A DNA stretch of 64,000 nucleotides, from positions 1-64,000 of the forward strand of contig CAWCMS010000011.1 in the NCBI GenBank assembly GCA_963796675.1, written 5' to 3'. Of this stretch, positions 33,967-43,144 are shown piece by piece. This stretch comes from CAWCDJ01 sp963796675 (GTDB lineage: Bacteria; Acidobacteriota; Terriglobia; Bryobacterales; Bryobacteraceae). The first letter of the stretch is position 1, and each line of letters opens with the position of its first letter. A model generated the notes under the pieces. It saw only the letters and a list, made by a program, of their open reading frames with translations. It did not search any database and was not told the origin of the DNA. A program made the position numbers and the translations under genes.

Positions 33967-34917
33967 CTAGCCAATGGATCTCATCATGGGGAACAGATAC
34001 TTGAAAACCTGCAGCAGGCCCGGGCCGGCTGCGACCACCAACATGGAAGGAAGGATGAAGAAGAAGATCGGAAAGACCAGTTTCACACCGACCGTGCCGG
34101 CCCGTTCTTCGGCCTCCTGCCTTCGGCGCGTGCGAAGGAAATCCGAGTGCGTGCGCAGCGATTCGCCCATGCTCGTGCCGAAGCGGTCATTCTGAATCAG
34201 AATCGCCACCAGTTTGCGCACCTCGTCCTCTCCGGCGCGTTCGGCGAAGTTCCGCAGAGCGTCGGCACGCCGTTTGCCGGCGCGCATTTCGAGAGTGACG
34301 AGCGACATCTCCTCGCTCAACTGCGGATGGCTGACCTGGAGTTCCCTGGCGACATGCTGCAGGGCCTGGTCCAAGCCGAGGCCGGCCTCGATCGAAACCA
34401 CCAGCAGATCGAGCGCATCGGGGAGAGAGAGGCGGATAATTTCCTCCCGTTTCTTGACCTTCTTTTCGAGCCCCGTCCGGGGGAATACCCAGCCCGCGGC
34501 GCAGGCGAAGACGATCAGCGCCACGCTCATCACCGGATTGGGGGGCATCTTCGTCTGGACGGCCAGGCCGACGCCCAGCATGACCAGAACACTCAGAATC
34601 CGGATGCCGTAGAAGACCGGGAGAGCCCGATCGGACCGGAAGCCCGCGCGAATGAGATCGGTCCGGAGGGTAGCAACCTCCTCCTGCGAAGACGGCACCT
34701 TCGACCCGATGTGCTGTAGCACCGTAACCAGGGTGCTTGGTTCAGAGTCTTTGTCTAAGTCCTGGGGCGATCGCTGGCGCGCCGGGTCGGTGATGACCGG
34801 AGTTCCGAGTTGTTTGAGAAAGCGCCCCGGTTTATAGACCACACGGTAGCCGACCCAGGTCAGGCCGGCCATCAGTGTGAGGAACGAAAACAGGGCGAAC
34901 AAAATTGGCTGGTCCAT
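33967..34917 (-). CDS. tadC: Tad pilus inner-membrane platform protein TadC
   Basis: A 316-residue type II secretion F-domain protein (GspF/TadC-like) with an N-terminal span (about 5-25), two central spans (about 100-140) and a C-terminal span (FPIFFFILPSMLVVAAGPG). The cytoplasmic T2SSF domain contains LPDALDLLVVSIEAGLGLDQ and EMRAGKRRADALRNFAERAG. With TadB it forms the platform on which the TadA ATPase drives Flp pilus assembly. The start at 34917 (MDQPILFALF) follows the tadB stop at once; the frame is open upstream only because it runs through tadB. Confidence 0.9.
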   Translation of the reverse strand: MDQPILFALFSFLTLMAGLTWVGYRVVYKPGRFLKQLGTPVITDPARQRSPQDLDKDSEPSTLVTVLQHIGSKVPSSQEEVATLRTDLIRAGFRSDRALPVFYGIRILSVLVMLGVGLAVQTKMPPNPVMSVALIVFACAAGWVFPRTGLEKKVKKREEIIRLSLPDALDLLVVSIEAGLGLDQALQHVARELQVSHPQLSEEMSLVTLEMRAGKRRADALRNFAERAGEDEVRKLVAILIQNDRFGTSMGESLRTHSDFLRTRRRQEAEERAGTVGVKLVFPIFFFILPSMLVVAAGPGLLQVFKYLFPMMRSIG

Positions 34918-34918
34918 C

Positions 34919-35890
34919 TCACACCTTGATATTGATAATCTTCTTGATAAAGAAATTGCCGAGGATCTGCGCGACGATGGCGCCGCCGATGAGCCACCGC
35001 CCGTCGGAGTCGGCAGCCATGCCTTGCAGGTAGCCCGGGGCCACCACCAACAGGCCCAACATGGTTGCAACCGGCAGAAGAGTCAGAATGGAGGCGGTCA
35101 TGCGCCCGTGCGCGCTGGCGGCTTTTACCTGCCCTTTCAGACGGAACCGTTCACGAATCACGTAAGCCAGGCGCGCCAGGATTTCACTCAGGTTGCCGCC
35201 GGTCTGCTTCTGCAGCAGCACCGATGATGTGAAGAAACGACAGTCGAGCAAAGGTACACGCTCCGAAAAATTGCGTAGCGCCAGGTCGAGCGGAGCGCCG
35301 AGGTTCTGTTCGTTGAACAGCGTCCGGAACTCCTGTCCCAGCGGATCCATCATCTCTTCGCCCACCATTTGCAGGCTGATGGAAAAGGCATGACCGGCAC
35401 GCATGGAGCGCGCCAGAAAGTCGAGGGCCTCGGGAAATTGCTCTTCGAGAGAGTCCAGACGCTTTTTCCGCTTGTGGCGAACGTAGAGGTACGGCATCGC
35501 TCCGCACACGAGAGCCAGCACCACGGCGGTTACCGGACCATTCAGCAGGAACGGCACCATCGTGCCGATACCAAGCCCGGGAATGGTCATCAGCGCCATG
35601 GCCCCCAACAGACGCGAGGCGGACCAATTAAGGCCCGCCTGTTGGATCTGTTCCTGCGCGTGCCGTGAAAAGTGCAGGGAGGCGACCATGGCCTTGAAGC
35701 CGGAGGGCTTGTCGGCTTCGATTTCCTTGAGCAGGCTGGACATCGCCACGACCGGTTCCCCGGACGCGGTCTGCAACATCTCGCTCACCTGCTTCTTGCG
35801 CCGGGCGTCGAAAAACTTCAACGCCAGGCTCACGGCCAGCAGGATAAGCGCGAATACGACAATAAATGCTACAGCAATGCCAGCGGGCAT
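34919..35890 (-). CDS. tadB: Tad pilus inner-membrane platform protein TadB
   Basis: A 323-residue F-domain protein. It has an N-terminal span (AGIAVAFIVVFALILLAVSL), a pair of spans near 105-150, a T2SSF domain with FPEALDFLARSMRAGHAFSI and LLQKQTGGNLSEILARLAYV, and C-terminal spans. The start ATG at 35890 shares one base with the tadA stop (TGATG). It pairs with TadC; the two genes arose from one ancestor and remain adjacent here. Confidence 0.9.
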   Translation of the reverse strand: MPAGIAVAFIVVFALILLAVSLALKFFDARRKKQVSEMLQTASGEPVVAMSSLLKEIEADKPSGFKAMVASLHFSRHAQEQIQQAGLNWSASRLLGAMALMTIPGLGIGTMVPFLLNGPVTAVVLALVCGAMPYLYVRHKRKKRLDSLEEQFPEALDFLARSMRAGHAFSISLQMVGEEMMDPLGQEFRTLFNEQNLGAPLDLALRNFSERVPLLDCRFFTSSVLLQKQTGGNLSEILARLAYVIRERFRLKGQVKAASAHGRMTASILTLLPVATMLGLLVVAPGYLQGMAADSDGRWLIGGAIVAQILGNFFIKKIINIKV

Positions 35891-37251
35891 CAGCCGATCT
35901 CCACAACCGTTTGAAACATTTGCGGCGGCAAGGTAATACCACAAGCCTTGAGCCGGTCATGAAACTTGGGCCGGATGCCGGTCGCCCGGAAACGGCCTGT
36001 CACTTTTCCACCCTCCGAGATTCCGGTCTTTTCGAACAGGAAGATGTCCTGCAGCGTGATCACGTCCTGCTCCATACCGACCACTTCGGTGATGTGCGTG
36101 ATGCGGCGCGTACCGTCACTGAACCGGGCTACCTGGACGAACAGGTTGACGGCGGATGCGATCTGCTGGCGGATGGAGCGGATACCCATATTGGCGTTCG
36201 CCATCCCGACCATGACCTCGAGGCGGCCCAGACCGTCGCGCGGAGTGTTGGCGTGGATGGTGGTCAGGGAGCCGTCGTGACCCGTGTTCATGGCCTGCAG
36301 CATGTCGAGGGCCTCGTCCGAGCGGACCTCACCGACGATGATGCGGTCGGGGCGCATACGGAGGGCATTGATGACGAGTTGCCGGATGTGGATGGCGCCG
36401 ACGCCTTCAACGTTGGGCGGGCGCGTTTCCATACGGGCCACGTGTACCTGCTGCAGCCGGAGTTCGGCCGCATCTTCGATGGTGACGATGCGCTCGTCTT
36501 CGGGAATGTAGGAGGAGAGCGCGTTGAGCAGCGTCGTCTTACCGGAACCGGTACCGCCGACGATCAGGATGTTCAGCCGCGCCTTGACGCAGCCTTTGAG
36601 CAGTTCCAGCATGCCGTCGGTCATGGCGAGTTTGGCCACCAGGTCCTCGCCCTTCATCGCATGGCGTCCGAAACGGCGGATCGAGAGTAGCGGCCCGTCC
36701 ACGGCGACCGGCGGGATGGCTGCGTTGACGCGGGATCCGTCGGGCAGGCGTGCGTCTACCAGGGGCGAGGATTCATCGACGCGCCGGCCGACGCGAGACA
36801 CGACCTTTTCGATGATCCGCAGCAGGTGCGCGTCGTCCTTGAACTCGACCGGGGTGCGATAGAGTTTGCCGCCGCGCTCCACGTACACCAGCTTCGGCGT
36901 CGTCACCAGGATGTCCGATATCGAGGGATCCTGGAGGAGGGGCTCCAGCGGGCCGAGACCGAAGACCTCGTCCAGAATCTCTTCGATGACGCGGTCCTTT
37001 TCAACCAGGCTGAGGGGAGTCTTCTCTTCCTCCACCAGCTTGGCCACGGCGGAACGGATTTCCGCCCGCACACGCTCCCCGGCCATGGAGGACAAAGCCT
37101 CCAGGTTGATCCGGTCGAGCAGTTTCCGGTGGAGCGTGAACTTCAGCTCCTGATACTCCGGCGTATAACCATCGCGGCTGAAGAGGCGGTTGACCCACCC
37201 GGTCTCGCGGTTTTCGCCCGGTCTCGGGATAGTATCCAGAATGGCAGGCAT
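35890..37251 (-). CDS. tadA: Tad pilus assembly ATPase TadA/CpaF
   Basis: A 453-residue secretion ATPase powering Flp pilus assembly. The N-terminal domain (about 25-110) precedes the nucleotide domain with Walker A GGTGSGKTT at 232-240, an Asp box, the Walker B region PDRIIVGEVRSDEALDMLQA and the His box GHDGSLTTIHANTPRDGL. All signatures are complete, so an active hexameric ATPase is expected. It lies in operon order with tadZ upstream (56-base gap) and tadB downstream (overlap). Confidence 0.95.
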   Translation of the reverse strand: MPAILDTIPRPGENRETGWVNRLFSRDGYTPEYQELKFTLHRKLLDRINLEALSSMAGERVRAEIRSAVAKLVEEEKTPLSLVEKDRVIEEILDEVFGLGPLEPLLQDPSISDILVTTPKLVYVERGGKLYRTPVEFKDDAHLLRIIEKVVSRVGRRVDESSPLVDARLPDGSRVNAAIPPVAVDGPLLSIRRFGRHAMKGEDLVAKLAMTDGMLELLKGCVKARLNILIVGGTGSGKTTLLNALSSYIPEDERIVTIEDAAELRLQQVHVARMETRPPNVEGVGAIHIRQLVINALRMRPDRIIVGEVRSDEALDMLQAMNTGHDGSLTTIHANTPRDGLGRLEVMVGMANANMGIRSIRQQIASAVNLFVQVARFSDGTRRITHITEVVGMEQDVITLQDIFLFEKTGISEGGKVTGRFRATGIRPKFHDRLKACGITLPPQMFQTVVEIG

Positions 37252-37307
37252 GATTCTTATTCGTCCTTTTCGTGCCGGACAGGCCGGCCCCTATCACTTC
37301 CGTTGAG

Positions 37308-38474
37308 CTAACCGAATAACCCGAATCGTTTTTTGGAGTTCGTCTTCTCTTCTTCGATGCCGGAAAGCTTCATCGCCAGCCTGGTCATCTGCCTCCCCAG
37401 CTCGCAGCTCCGGTTCAACATGCGTCCTTCCGCGTAAGTCTCGTAGAGCTCCGGATAATCGTTGGGGATCATGAAAAAGATCGGGACTCCGAGCATCTTC
37501 TCCAGTTCTCCGGCTGTAATGTCCAGCCGTTTCGGCGCACGGTTTAGAATCAGGCGGATCCTCGCCTTGCCGAAGCCGCTATCGAGCAGCGTTTGAATGA
37601 TCTGCTTCGATTGGTGTAGAGCAGGCACCTCGAGCGTGGTCACGAGGCATGCCTCGTCGATCTCCTCGAGCGCCGACATGGCGGTACGGCTCAGGCTGCG
37701 GCCCAGATCGACCACGGTCCAGTCGTAATGCGGTCTTGCGAACGCCAGAACCTGGCGCATCTGATCGTCGCGCGGCTGCTGCTTGGAGGCCAGCGCGAGA
37801 GGCGACGAGACGATCTCAACCCCGGGAATTCCGTTCGAGACCAGCGCCTTCCAGTAGGAAATATCGAGCCGGTGGAGATTGTTGACCGCGTCCAGGATCG
37901 AATAGACGGCCTTCGTCTTCGTGATGAAGCCGACCATGCCGGCGTCCAGATCGAGATCCGCCAGCAGGACCTTCTGGTTCTGCCGGCCCAACTCCGCGGC
38001 CACATGGCACACAATGGTCGTCGCGCCGCATCCGCCTTTGGCGGACATGAAACCGAATGCCTTGCCCCCGCCCTTCACACCCGCGGCGGCTCGCCGGCTT
38101 CGCTCGGCGCTGCGTTTATCGAGCGCGCGCCGCAGAGTATCGCGGAAAGGCGGGTTCAGGTACTCGTTGACACCCGCGCGCATCGCGCTGAGAATCGTCT
38201 CGGCGTCGGCCGAGGTGTTGACGGCGATGAGCATGGGATCGCCGATCGCGTTGCGGATCGAAGATACCAGGCCCTCGAGGGGTTCCCGCCATCCACTGAT
38301 ATCGATCAGAACGACATCGGGCCTCATACGCTCGAGGCGATCCAGGAAATTGCCTATGTCGCCAAGATCCTGGTGCTCCACGATGACCCGGAAAGGCAGG
38401 TCCGACAGACAGGACTGGACCTGTTCCCAGATCTCGCGGTTTTCAATCGCCAGCCCGATGGTGAGCGGATACAT
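37308..38474 (-). CDS. cpaE: Tad pilus localisation ATPase TadZ/CpaE
   Basis: A 388-residue protein with an N-terminal receiver-like domain (about 5-120, MRPDVVLIDISGW) and a C-terminal MinD/ParA-type ATPase domain (about 140-370). The deviant Walker A FMSAKGGCGATTIVCHVA lacks the second conserved Lys, as usual in CpaE/TadZ. It also has ADLDLDAGMVGFI and WTVVDLGRSLSRTAMSALEE. It directs the pilus machine to a cell site. The tail (EEEKTNSKKRFGLFG) is a charged amphipathic end. Confidence 0.9.
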   Translation of the reverse strand: MYPLTIGLAIENREIWEQVQSCLSDLPFRVIVEHQDLGDIGNFLDRLERMRPDVVLIDISGWREPLEGLVSSIRNAIGDPMLIAVNTSADAETILSAMRAGVNEYLNPPFRDTLRRALDKRSAERSRRAAAGVKGGGKAFGFMSAKGGCGATTIVCHVAAELGRQNQKVLLADLDLDAGMVGFITKTKAVYSILDAVNNLHRLDISYWKALVSNGIPGVEIVSSPLALASKQQPRDDQMRQVLAFARPHYDWTVVDLGRSLSRTAMSALEEIDEACLVTTLEVPALHQSKQIIQTLLDSGFGKARIRLILNRAPKRLDITAGELEKMLGVPIFFMIPNDYPELYETYAEGRMLNRSCELGRQMTRLAMKLSGIEEEKTNSKKRFGLFG

Positions 38475-38495
38475 TAGAGTCTCCCGAGCCCAGGT

Positions 38496-40115
38496 TCACT
38501 TGCCGCCGCCTCCGGAGCCCGGAGCGCCGCCCGATCCGGCCGGCAATCCAGGGTTGGCGGGTGCCGGTGGGGCAGCCGGAGCGACCGGTACCATCTGGTA
38601 GACCGGCATGACAGGAGCCTGCGCAACCGGCTTCTGCATCAACTCCTCAACCGGCAGCGTATCCACCGTCGGATGGACGGGGACCGGACCCGTCTTGTCG
38701 ATTCCCGGCTGAGACATGGAGATCGGACTGTTCTTCTTCATGAGCGGACTCGGTAAGTTGAGTTCCGGCACAGGCTGATTCGCCGGGATCGGCCGCACGA
38801 GTTCGGGCGTGATGATGACCATCAGCTCGGAGTTACTGCGGCTGACGGACTTCGTCTGGAACAGTTTGCCCAGCACCGGGATGTTGCTGATACCCGGGAT
38901 CTTCGAGAAGTTTTCGGTGACCTGATTGTCGAGCAGGCCGGCGATTACGAAGCTCTGGCCGCTTTCGAGTTCCACTTCCGTCTGCACGCGGCGGGAAGAG
39001 AGGCCGGGAACGGTGAGGCCCTGTACGGATACCGAGTTGGTGTAGTCGAGCGAGCTGACTTCCGGCGCCACCTTCAGGCGGATCGTGCCGCGCGCAGTGA
39101 CCGTCGGCAGGAAGCTCAAGCGAACACCGTATTCACGCCACATCAGAGTGATCGCGCTGCTGCCGCCGCTGCTCGGCTGCACAACCGGGAACGGGAATTC
39201 GCCACCGGCGAGGAAGCTGGCCTGCTGTCCGCTAATCGCCAGCAGGTTCGGTTCGGCCAGCATCTCGAGGAGACGCTTGGTTTCGAGTGCCTGGATTGCC
39301 GCCGCAAGATTGATGTCTTTGCGGAACAGCAGGATGTTGACGGCCGAGCTGAAGCCCGTAACGGCGCTATCGGCGAGAGTGAGCGGCGTGCCCGTTCCAA
39401 TGGCCGACTGCTGATTGAAGGCGCCGGAAGCGAAATTCACTCCAAGATCGGTGCCGACCGAGCGGTCCACGTCGGCGAAGCGCACTTTGAGGACGACCTG
39501 CGGCTCGACCTGCGGAATCTGAACGCGCAGGAGGTTGACCGTCTTGCCCAGGGTGGAGGCGATGGCGATGACTCGCTCGGCCGCCGTCACATCCTTGACC
39601 GTTCCGCGCACGAAGGCGGTGTCGTTCTCGAAAGTGACGTTGATATCGTCGTTGGGGAAATCGCGCGCGATCTGCTGGCGCACCGCGTCGAGCCTGGCGG
39701 TGCTCATGCGCACGGTCAGGTCATAGACAAGGCGGGCTCCATTCTGCTGCCAGACGATCAGGGAAGTATCGCCAGGCGCCTTACCGTTGAGCAGGACTTC
39801 CCGCGGGTTGACGGCCACGGCTTCGGCGAGATTGCCGTCCGCCACCGAAAGGCGGCGAATATCGAGCGGGCTGTCGATGATCAGCGACTTGCCGACGGTC
39901 ACGACCAGTTTACCGAGAGTCCCTCCGGGCCCGGCTGTCTGCGTCTGTTCAGGGGCGGCGGCGGGCGTAGTTCCATCGGTCGCGGCGGCGGAGTCGGCCG
40001 GCTGAGCCTGCGCCGAGGGCTGCACTTCAGCTCCGGCATGCGCCGTGCGGAACGTCAGAAATGAGCTGCAGGCGATCAGCAGCAGAAGAATCGGAAATTC
40101 GCGAAGTCGTGGCAC
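38496..40115 (-). CDS. cpaC: Tad pilus secretin CpaC/RcpA
   Basis: A 539-residue outer-membrane secretin. It has a signal peptide (residues 1-27, ending AHA), a short N-domain with the pilus-type segment KSLIIDSPLDIRRLSVADGN, a BON-like region (NDDINVTFENDTAFVRGTVK), then the secretin core (about 220-440: PQVVLKVRFADVDRSVGTDL, EFPFPVVQPS, NSVSVQGLTVPGLSSRRVQT, VELESGQSFVIAGLLDNQVT). The C-terminal 90 residues are Pro-rich. It starts at GTG 40115, directly after the cpaB TAG, with GGGGAGGG inside cpaB as ribosome binding site. Confidence 0.93.
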   Translation of the reverse strand: MPRLREFPILLLLIACSSFLTFRTAHAGAEVQPSAQAQPADSAAATDGTTPAAAPEQTQTAGPGGTLGKLVVTVGKSLIIDSPLDIRRLSVADGNLAEAVAVNPREVLLNGKAPGDTSLIVWQQNGARLVYDLTVRMSTARLDAVRQQIARDFPNDDINVTFENDTAFVRGTVKDVTAAERVIAIASTLGKTVNLLRVQIPQVEPQVVLKVRFADVDRSVGTDLGVNFASGAFNQQSAIGTGTPLTLADSAVTGFSSAVNILLFRKDINLAAAIQALETKRLLEMLAEPNLLAISGQQASFLAGGEFPFPVVQPSSGGSSAITLMWREYGVRLSFLPTVTARGTIRLKVAPEVSSLDYTNSVSVQGLTVPGLSSRRVQTEVELESGQSFVIAGLLDNQVTENFSKIPGISNIPVLGKLFQTKSVSRSNSELMVIITPELVRPIPANQPVPELNLPSPLMKKNSPISMSQPGIDKTGPVPVHPTVDTLPVEELMQKPVAQAPVMPVYQMVPVAPAAPPAPANPGLPAGSGGAPGSGGGGK

Positions 40116-41009
40116 CTACTTACCCTCCCCGCTGTGATCGAACTTGGTTTCGGCCTTGGTCTTGCCCGAGATGATTTCCATAACGAACGGCGTTTCCTTC
40201 TTTACCGGCGGCGCTACCGTTTCACGAATGACCGGCCGCGATGCGCGCGGCCTCGGAGCAGACGCGGCATCCGCTTCGTCCGGTCCCTTCATACGAGTGC
40301 CGCTGAATAGAAAAGAGACCGCCGTGCCAGGAGTCTTGGCTACCTCGTGATCCATGGGATTGCGCAGCACAAGCTGAATGTTGGTCTGGCTGCTGGCGAG
40401 GCTGAGCTCTTCGGCCTGCTGGGGAGTTACCAGAAGGTTGACGACCTGTACGAGGATCGGTTTGCCTTCCGCATCTTTCTTATAATCCTGTCCGGCCGAG
40501 AGAACTTCCAGGTTCTGCAGAAGAGTCTTTGTGACGGTTCCGAGGGTGTTCGGGCTCCCGGGTTTGTTCCCGGAAATCAGCACGTCCACGCGCATCCCCG
40601 GCACGACGAACCCCGCCACGCCGACGACTTCGTTGACGCGGATCGCCACGGCCCGCATCCCCGGCGGAATCATTGCCGCGAGCCCTCCGCCGGCGCCCTT
40701 CGGCGCGAGCCGCGATTCAATGACCGGCTCCTTGGCGAAGATCGGCGTGATGACGCCTCGGCCCACAATGTCTTCCACTTTCGTGCTGGAACCGCTGGGA
40801 ACGGCCCCGGGCCAATCCGCCAGATGCACGTCTTCTTCCTTGAGAACGGTTCCTACGTCGATATCCCGCTGCGCGAGGACGATGCGCGCGGCCGCAGGGG
40901 CCGCCTTGGCCTGTTGCGGACGGTTGACGAGCAGCCGGTACAGCAGCAAGCTCGCACCCGACGCCACTACAAACGCAAAGATGAGAACACCAATAAATCT
41001 TTTATTCAT
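40116..41009 (-). CDS. cpaB: Tad pilus assembly protein CpaB/RcpC
   Basis: A 297-residue protein with an N-terminal membrane anchor (RFIGVLIFAFVVASGASLLL). A SAF domain follows (IVLAQRDIDVGTVLKEEDVH), then the RcpC/CpaB domain (GMRAVAIRVNEVVGVAGFVV, GMRVDVLISG, LLQNLEVLSAGQDY). The C-terminus is basic and disordered. It probably links the inner-membrane machine with the secretin. The gene is separated from flp by 235 bases holding two hairpins. Confidence 0.9.
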   Translation of the reverse strand: MNKRFIGVLIFAFVVASGASLLLYRLLVNRPQQAKAAPAAARIVLAQRDIDVGTVLKEEDVHLADWPGAVPSGSSTKVEDIVGRGVITPIFAKEPVIESRLAPKGAGGGLAAMIPPGMRAVAIRVNEVVGVAGFVVPGMRVDVLISGNKPGSPNTLGTVTKTLLQNLEVLSAGQDYKKDAEGKPILVQVVNLLVTPQQAEELSLASSQTNIQLVLRNPMDHEVAKTPGTAVSFLFSGTRMKGPDEADAASAPRPRASRPVIRETVAPPVKKETPFVMEIISGKTKAETKFDHSGEGK

Positions 41010-41176
41010 CGCCTCTCCCCGTCAGCTCCGGAGCTCTCGAATCCGCGCCAGGGCGCCCTCTCTGGGGCGCACCGGGAGTTCCGCTTTGCCCGCATGATGC
41101 GCGCGCCATCGAACCCTGCCCGTTGGTATTCCTGATTCGGAAATTGAAACCGGTTCATCCGTCCCTTCCTGACTAT

Positions 41177-41231
41177 CCGGAAGCGGCCTTCCGGAGGACG
41201 CGCCGGAACTAACCTCCGGTCCCGGCGCGTC
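41177..41231 (-). promoter_or_regulatory. Two hairpins between flp and cpaB (processing or attenuation structure)
   Basis: Leftward of the flp stop, GACGCGCCGG / CCGGCGCGTC (41197-41206 and 41222-41231) forms a perfect 10-bp stem with a 15-base loop. CCGGAAG / CTTCCGG (41177-41183 and 41188-41194) forms a second stem. No T-run follows, so a simple terminator is unlikely. The position fits partial termination or protection of the pilin message 3' end, giving more pilin than machine. Confidence 0.6.
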
Positions 41232-41244
41232 CTTGAGGTCTTGA

Positions 41245-41436
41245 CTAGCTGCCGTTGGTCGCGGCGGTCGCGGCCGAACTCAGCTGGTTGTTGGTGGTGG
41301 TCCAGATGGACTTGATGCTGCCGCCCGCGCCCAGAAAGAGGGCCGCGGATGCCAGAGCCACGAACGCCATGAGCAACGTGTACTCAATGAGGTCCTGGCC
41401 TTGTTCGTCATTCCAGAAATTTCGCAATAGCGTCAT
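41245..41436 (-). CDS. flp: Flp/Fap-type major pilin
   Basis: A 63-residue pilin precursor. The basic leader ends at EQG, where a TadV-type prepilin peptidase would cut before Gln in EQGQDLIEYTLLMAFVALAS. The glutamate and tyrosine of the Flp motif (EYT) are present, followed by a hydrophobic helix and a Ser/Thr/Ala-rich tail. The ribosome binding site is GGAGCG. It is the structural subunit of the Tad pilus encoded downstream. No second pilin, TadE/F pseudopilin or TadV peptidase is seen in the window. Confidence 0.93.
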   Translation of the reverse strand: MTLLRNFWNDEQGQDLIEYTLLMAFVALASAALFLGAGGSIKSIWTTTNNQLSSAATAATNGS

Positions 41437-41450
41437 TTGTGGGTTCGCTC

Positions 41451-43130
41451 CTATGTTTTAGACTTGTTTTCTGTGATCACTCGATCACGTGCCTGTGTCT
41501 TCGTGACCTCGCGATCACGGCCAATTCCCCCACCCGTTTCGGCGAAGGAAACTCGGGTGCCCTCGGTCCGCGCAGCGCGCCGGAAGACCAGCGCGATACC
41601 GTCGTCGTAAACGACTCGCCAGGCGGCGGACTCTTTGAGCGCGCCGGCGAAAGGCGCGTCCGGGGGCAGCAAAATCGTGTCGACACCAAAACTTGCGAGC
41701 GTCTTTTCCCAGCCGGACTTCACGCTCATCACGGCCAGGTAGTCCTTGTCCTCGAACGTGTCCCCATAGAAATCGCTCCGGCCGTCGACAAAGACCTGGT
41801 GCGAGGGGTAGAGGCTCCAAATGAGATAGTCGCCCCACTCGTCGTGAGTGAAGATTCGCGCGCCGGGCTCGTTGCGCAACGTCGCTAGGGCGCCCGTGGG
41901 ATACCGGTTCGGGTCAAATTCGGCGTGAAACCGGCGCGGCGGATGCGGGGCCCAGATGACCGAAGCAACCAGCAGAATGCCGATCGCACTCGCCAGATGC
42001 CAGCGCGGCGCGATCTCGGTCAGGGTCGTTTCGGACTCGAGCTCGATGACTTTCGTGGCAAGATCGCGCAGCCACCCGGCGACGTTCCAGCGCGGCACCC
42101 GCCCGAAGTAGTACGTCAGGGCGGCGGCGGCCGGCGGTGCGGCTATGATCACAAACAGGGGGATGTTGCGCACCGCCAGAAATGCGGCGTGTGCCCACAC
42201 CACCATCAAAATCGGCTGCGCGAATCGGCCCAGCTTTAATTCCCGGAAGGCGCCGATCGCTCCCAGCGCCAGCATGATCTCGAAGAAAATTGCGGTCGGA
42301 TGGTGGAACGTGGGCGAGGTGAACTCACCGATGTGCTCGGAATTCCAGGGATCCCGCAGGTAAGCCGCCATGTGCGTGTGCAGGTGGTAGCCGTACGGGT
42401 TGATCAGACTTGCGGCGAGGCACCCGAACGCGCTGGCAAAGTAGCCGAAGGCGCTGCGCAACCGCGCCGTACGCTCTTCCGCGGCGGCCGAGTAGGCGGC
42501 TTCCAGCAGCGCAGCGACGCCGTAGCATCCGATCAGGATAATTCCTACTAGAAATCCGCCGTGCAAATTGGTCCAAAGCACCGTCGCCACCGGAAGGATC
42601 GCCAGGTACGGGATTCCGGCCAGCTTCGTGCGGCCGTCCCGCACATGCTCCAGAGCGCCATAGAAGAGGACCAGGAACAGAAACGTAAAAAGATGCGGGC
42701 GCGCCAGCCAGTGGATCGACGCCGCGGCGGCTGCCAGAATCGTCACCGTGATCGAAGTAATGGGGCCCGCCTTGCGCCGCAGCAGCCGGAAGAGCAGCGC
42801 GAAGGTCAGGGACAGCATGATGATGGCGAACATCACGACCGTCCGGAGTCCACCGTGGCCGTTCAACCACGCCATGCCCACGTCGGAGAGCCATTCCCAC
42901 GCGTACCAGGGTTGACCCGGCTTTGAAAAGGAGAAAATATCGTGCAGCGGAATCGCGCGATTGGCGATGATCCATTCGCCGGTCCGGATGTGCCAGCCCG
43001 TGTCGCAATCGCTCAGCAGCGTCTTAACGCCGTCCATGCGCCCGAACAGAAATGCCATCGGCACGAGGAACGCGAAGTCCGTGAACGACGGCATCAGTTT
43101 GAGCACGAATTGCGAGCGCTGCGTTTCCAT
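41451..43130 (-). CDS. Polytopic membrane protein preceding the pilin gene
   Basis: A 559-residue protein with about ten to twelve hydrophobic segments, including VVMFAIIMLSLTFALLFRLL, FTFLFLVLFYGALEHV, GIILIGCYGVAALLEAAYS and LASAIGILLVASVIWAP. A C-terminal soluble domain (about 440-559) includes IFTHDEWGDYLIWSLYP and VFVDGRSDFYGDTF. The layout resembles GT-C glycosyltransferase-like membrane proteins with a loop DCDTGWHIRTGEWI after the first span. That suggests a lipid-linked sugar transfer role, perhaps on the pilus; this is inference. It lies 14 bases before flp and 14 after pilZ. Confidence 0.72.
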   Translation of the reverse strand: METQRSQFVLKLMPSFTDFAFLVPMAFLFGRMDGVKTLLSDCDTGWHIRTGEWIIANRAIPLHDIFSFSKPGQPWYAWEWLSDVGMAWLNGHGGLRTVVMFAIIMLSLTFALLFRLLRRKAGPITSITVTILAAAAASIHWLARPHLFTFLFLVLFYGALEHVRDGRTKLAGIPYLAILPVATVLWTNLHGGFLVGIILIGCYGVAALLEAAYSAAAEERTARLRSAFGYFASAFGCLAASLINPYGYHLHTHMAAYLRDPWNSEHIGEFTSPTFHHPTAIFFEIMLALGAIGAFRELKLGRFAQPILMVVWAHAAFLAVRNIPLFVIIAAPPAAAALTYYFGRVPRWNVAGWLRDLATKVIELESETTLTEIAPRWHLASAIGILLVASVIWAPHPPRRFHAEFDPNRYPTGALATLRNEPGARIFTHDEWGDYLIWSLYPSHQVFVDGRSDFYGDTFEDKDYLAVMSVKSGWEKTLASFGVDTILLPPDAPFAGALKESAAWRVVYDDGIALVFRRAARTEGTRVSFAETGGGIGRDREVTKTQARDRVITENKSKT

Positions 43131-43144
43131 ATTCGGGAACCCGA

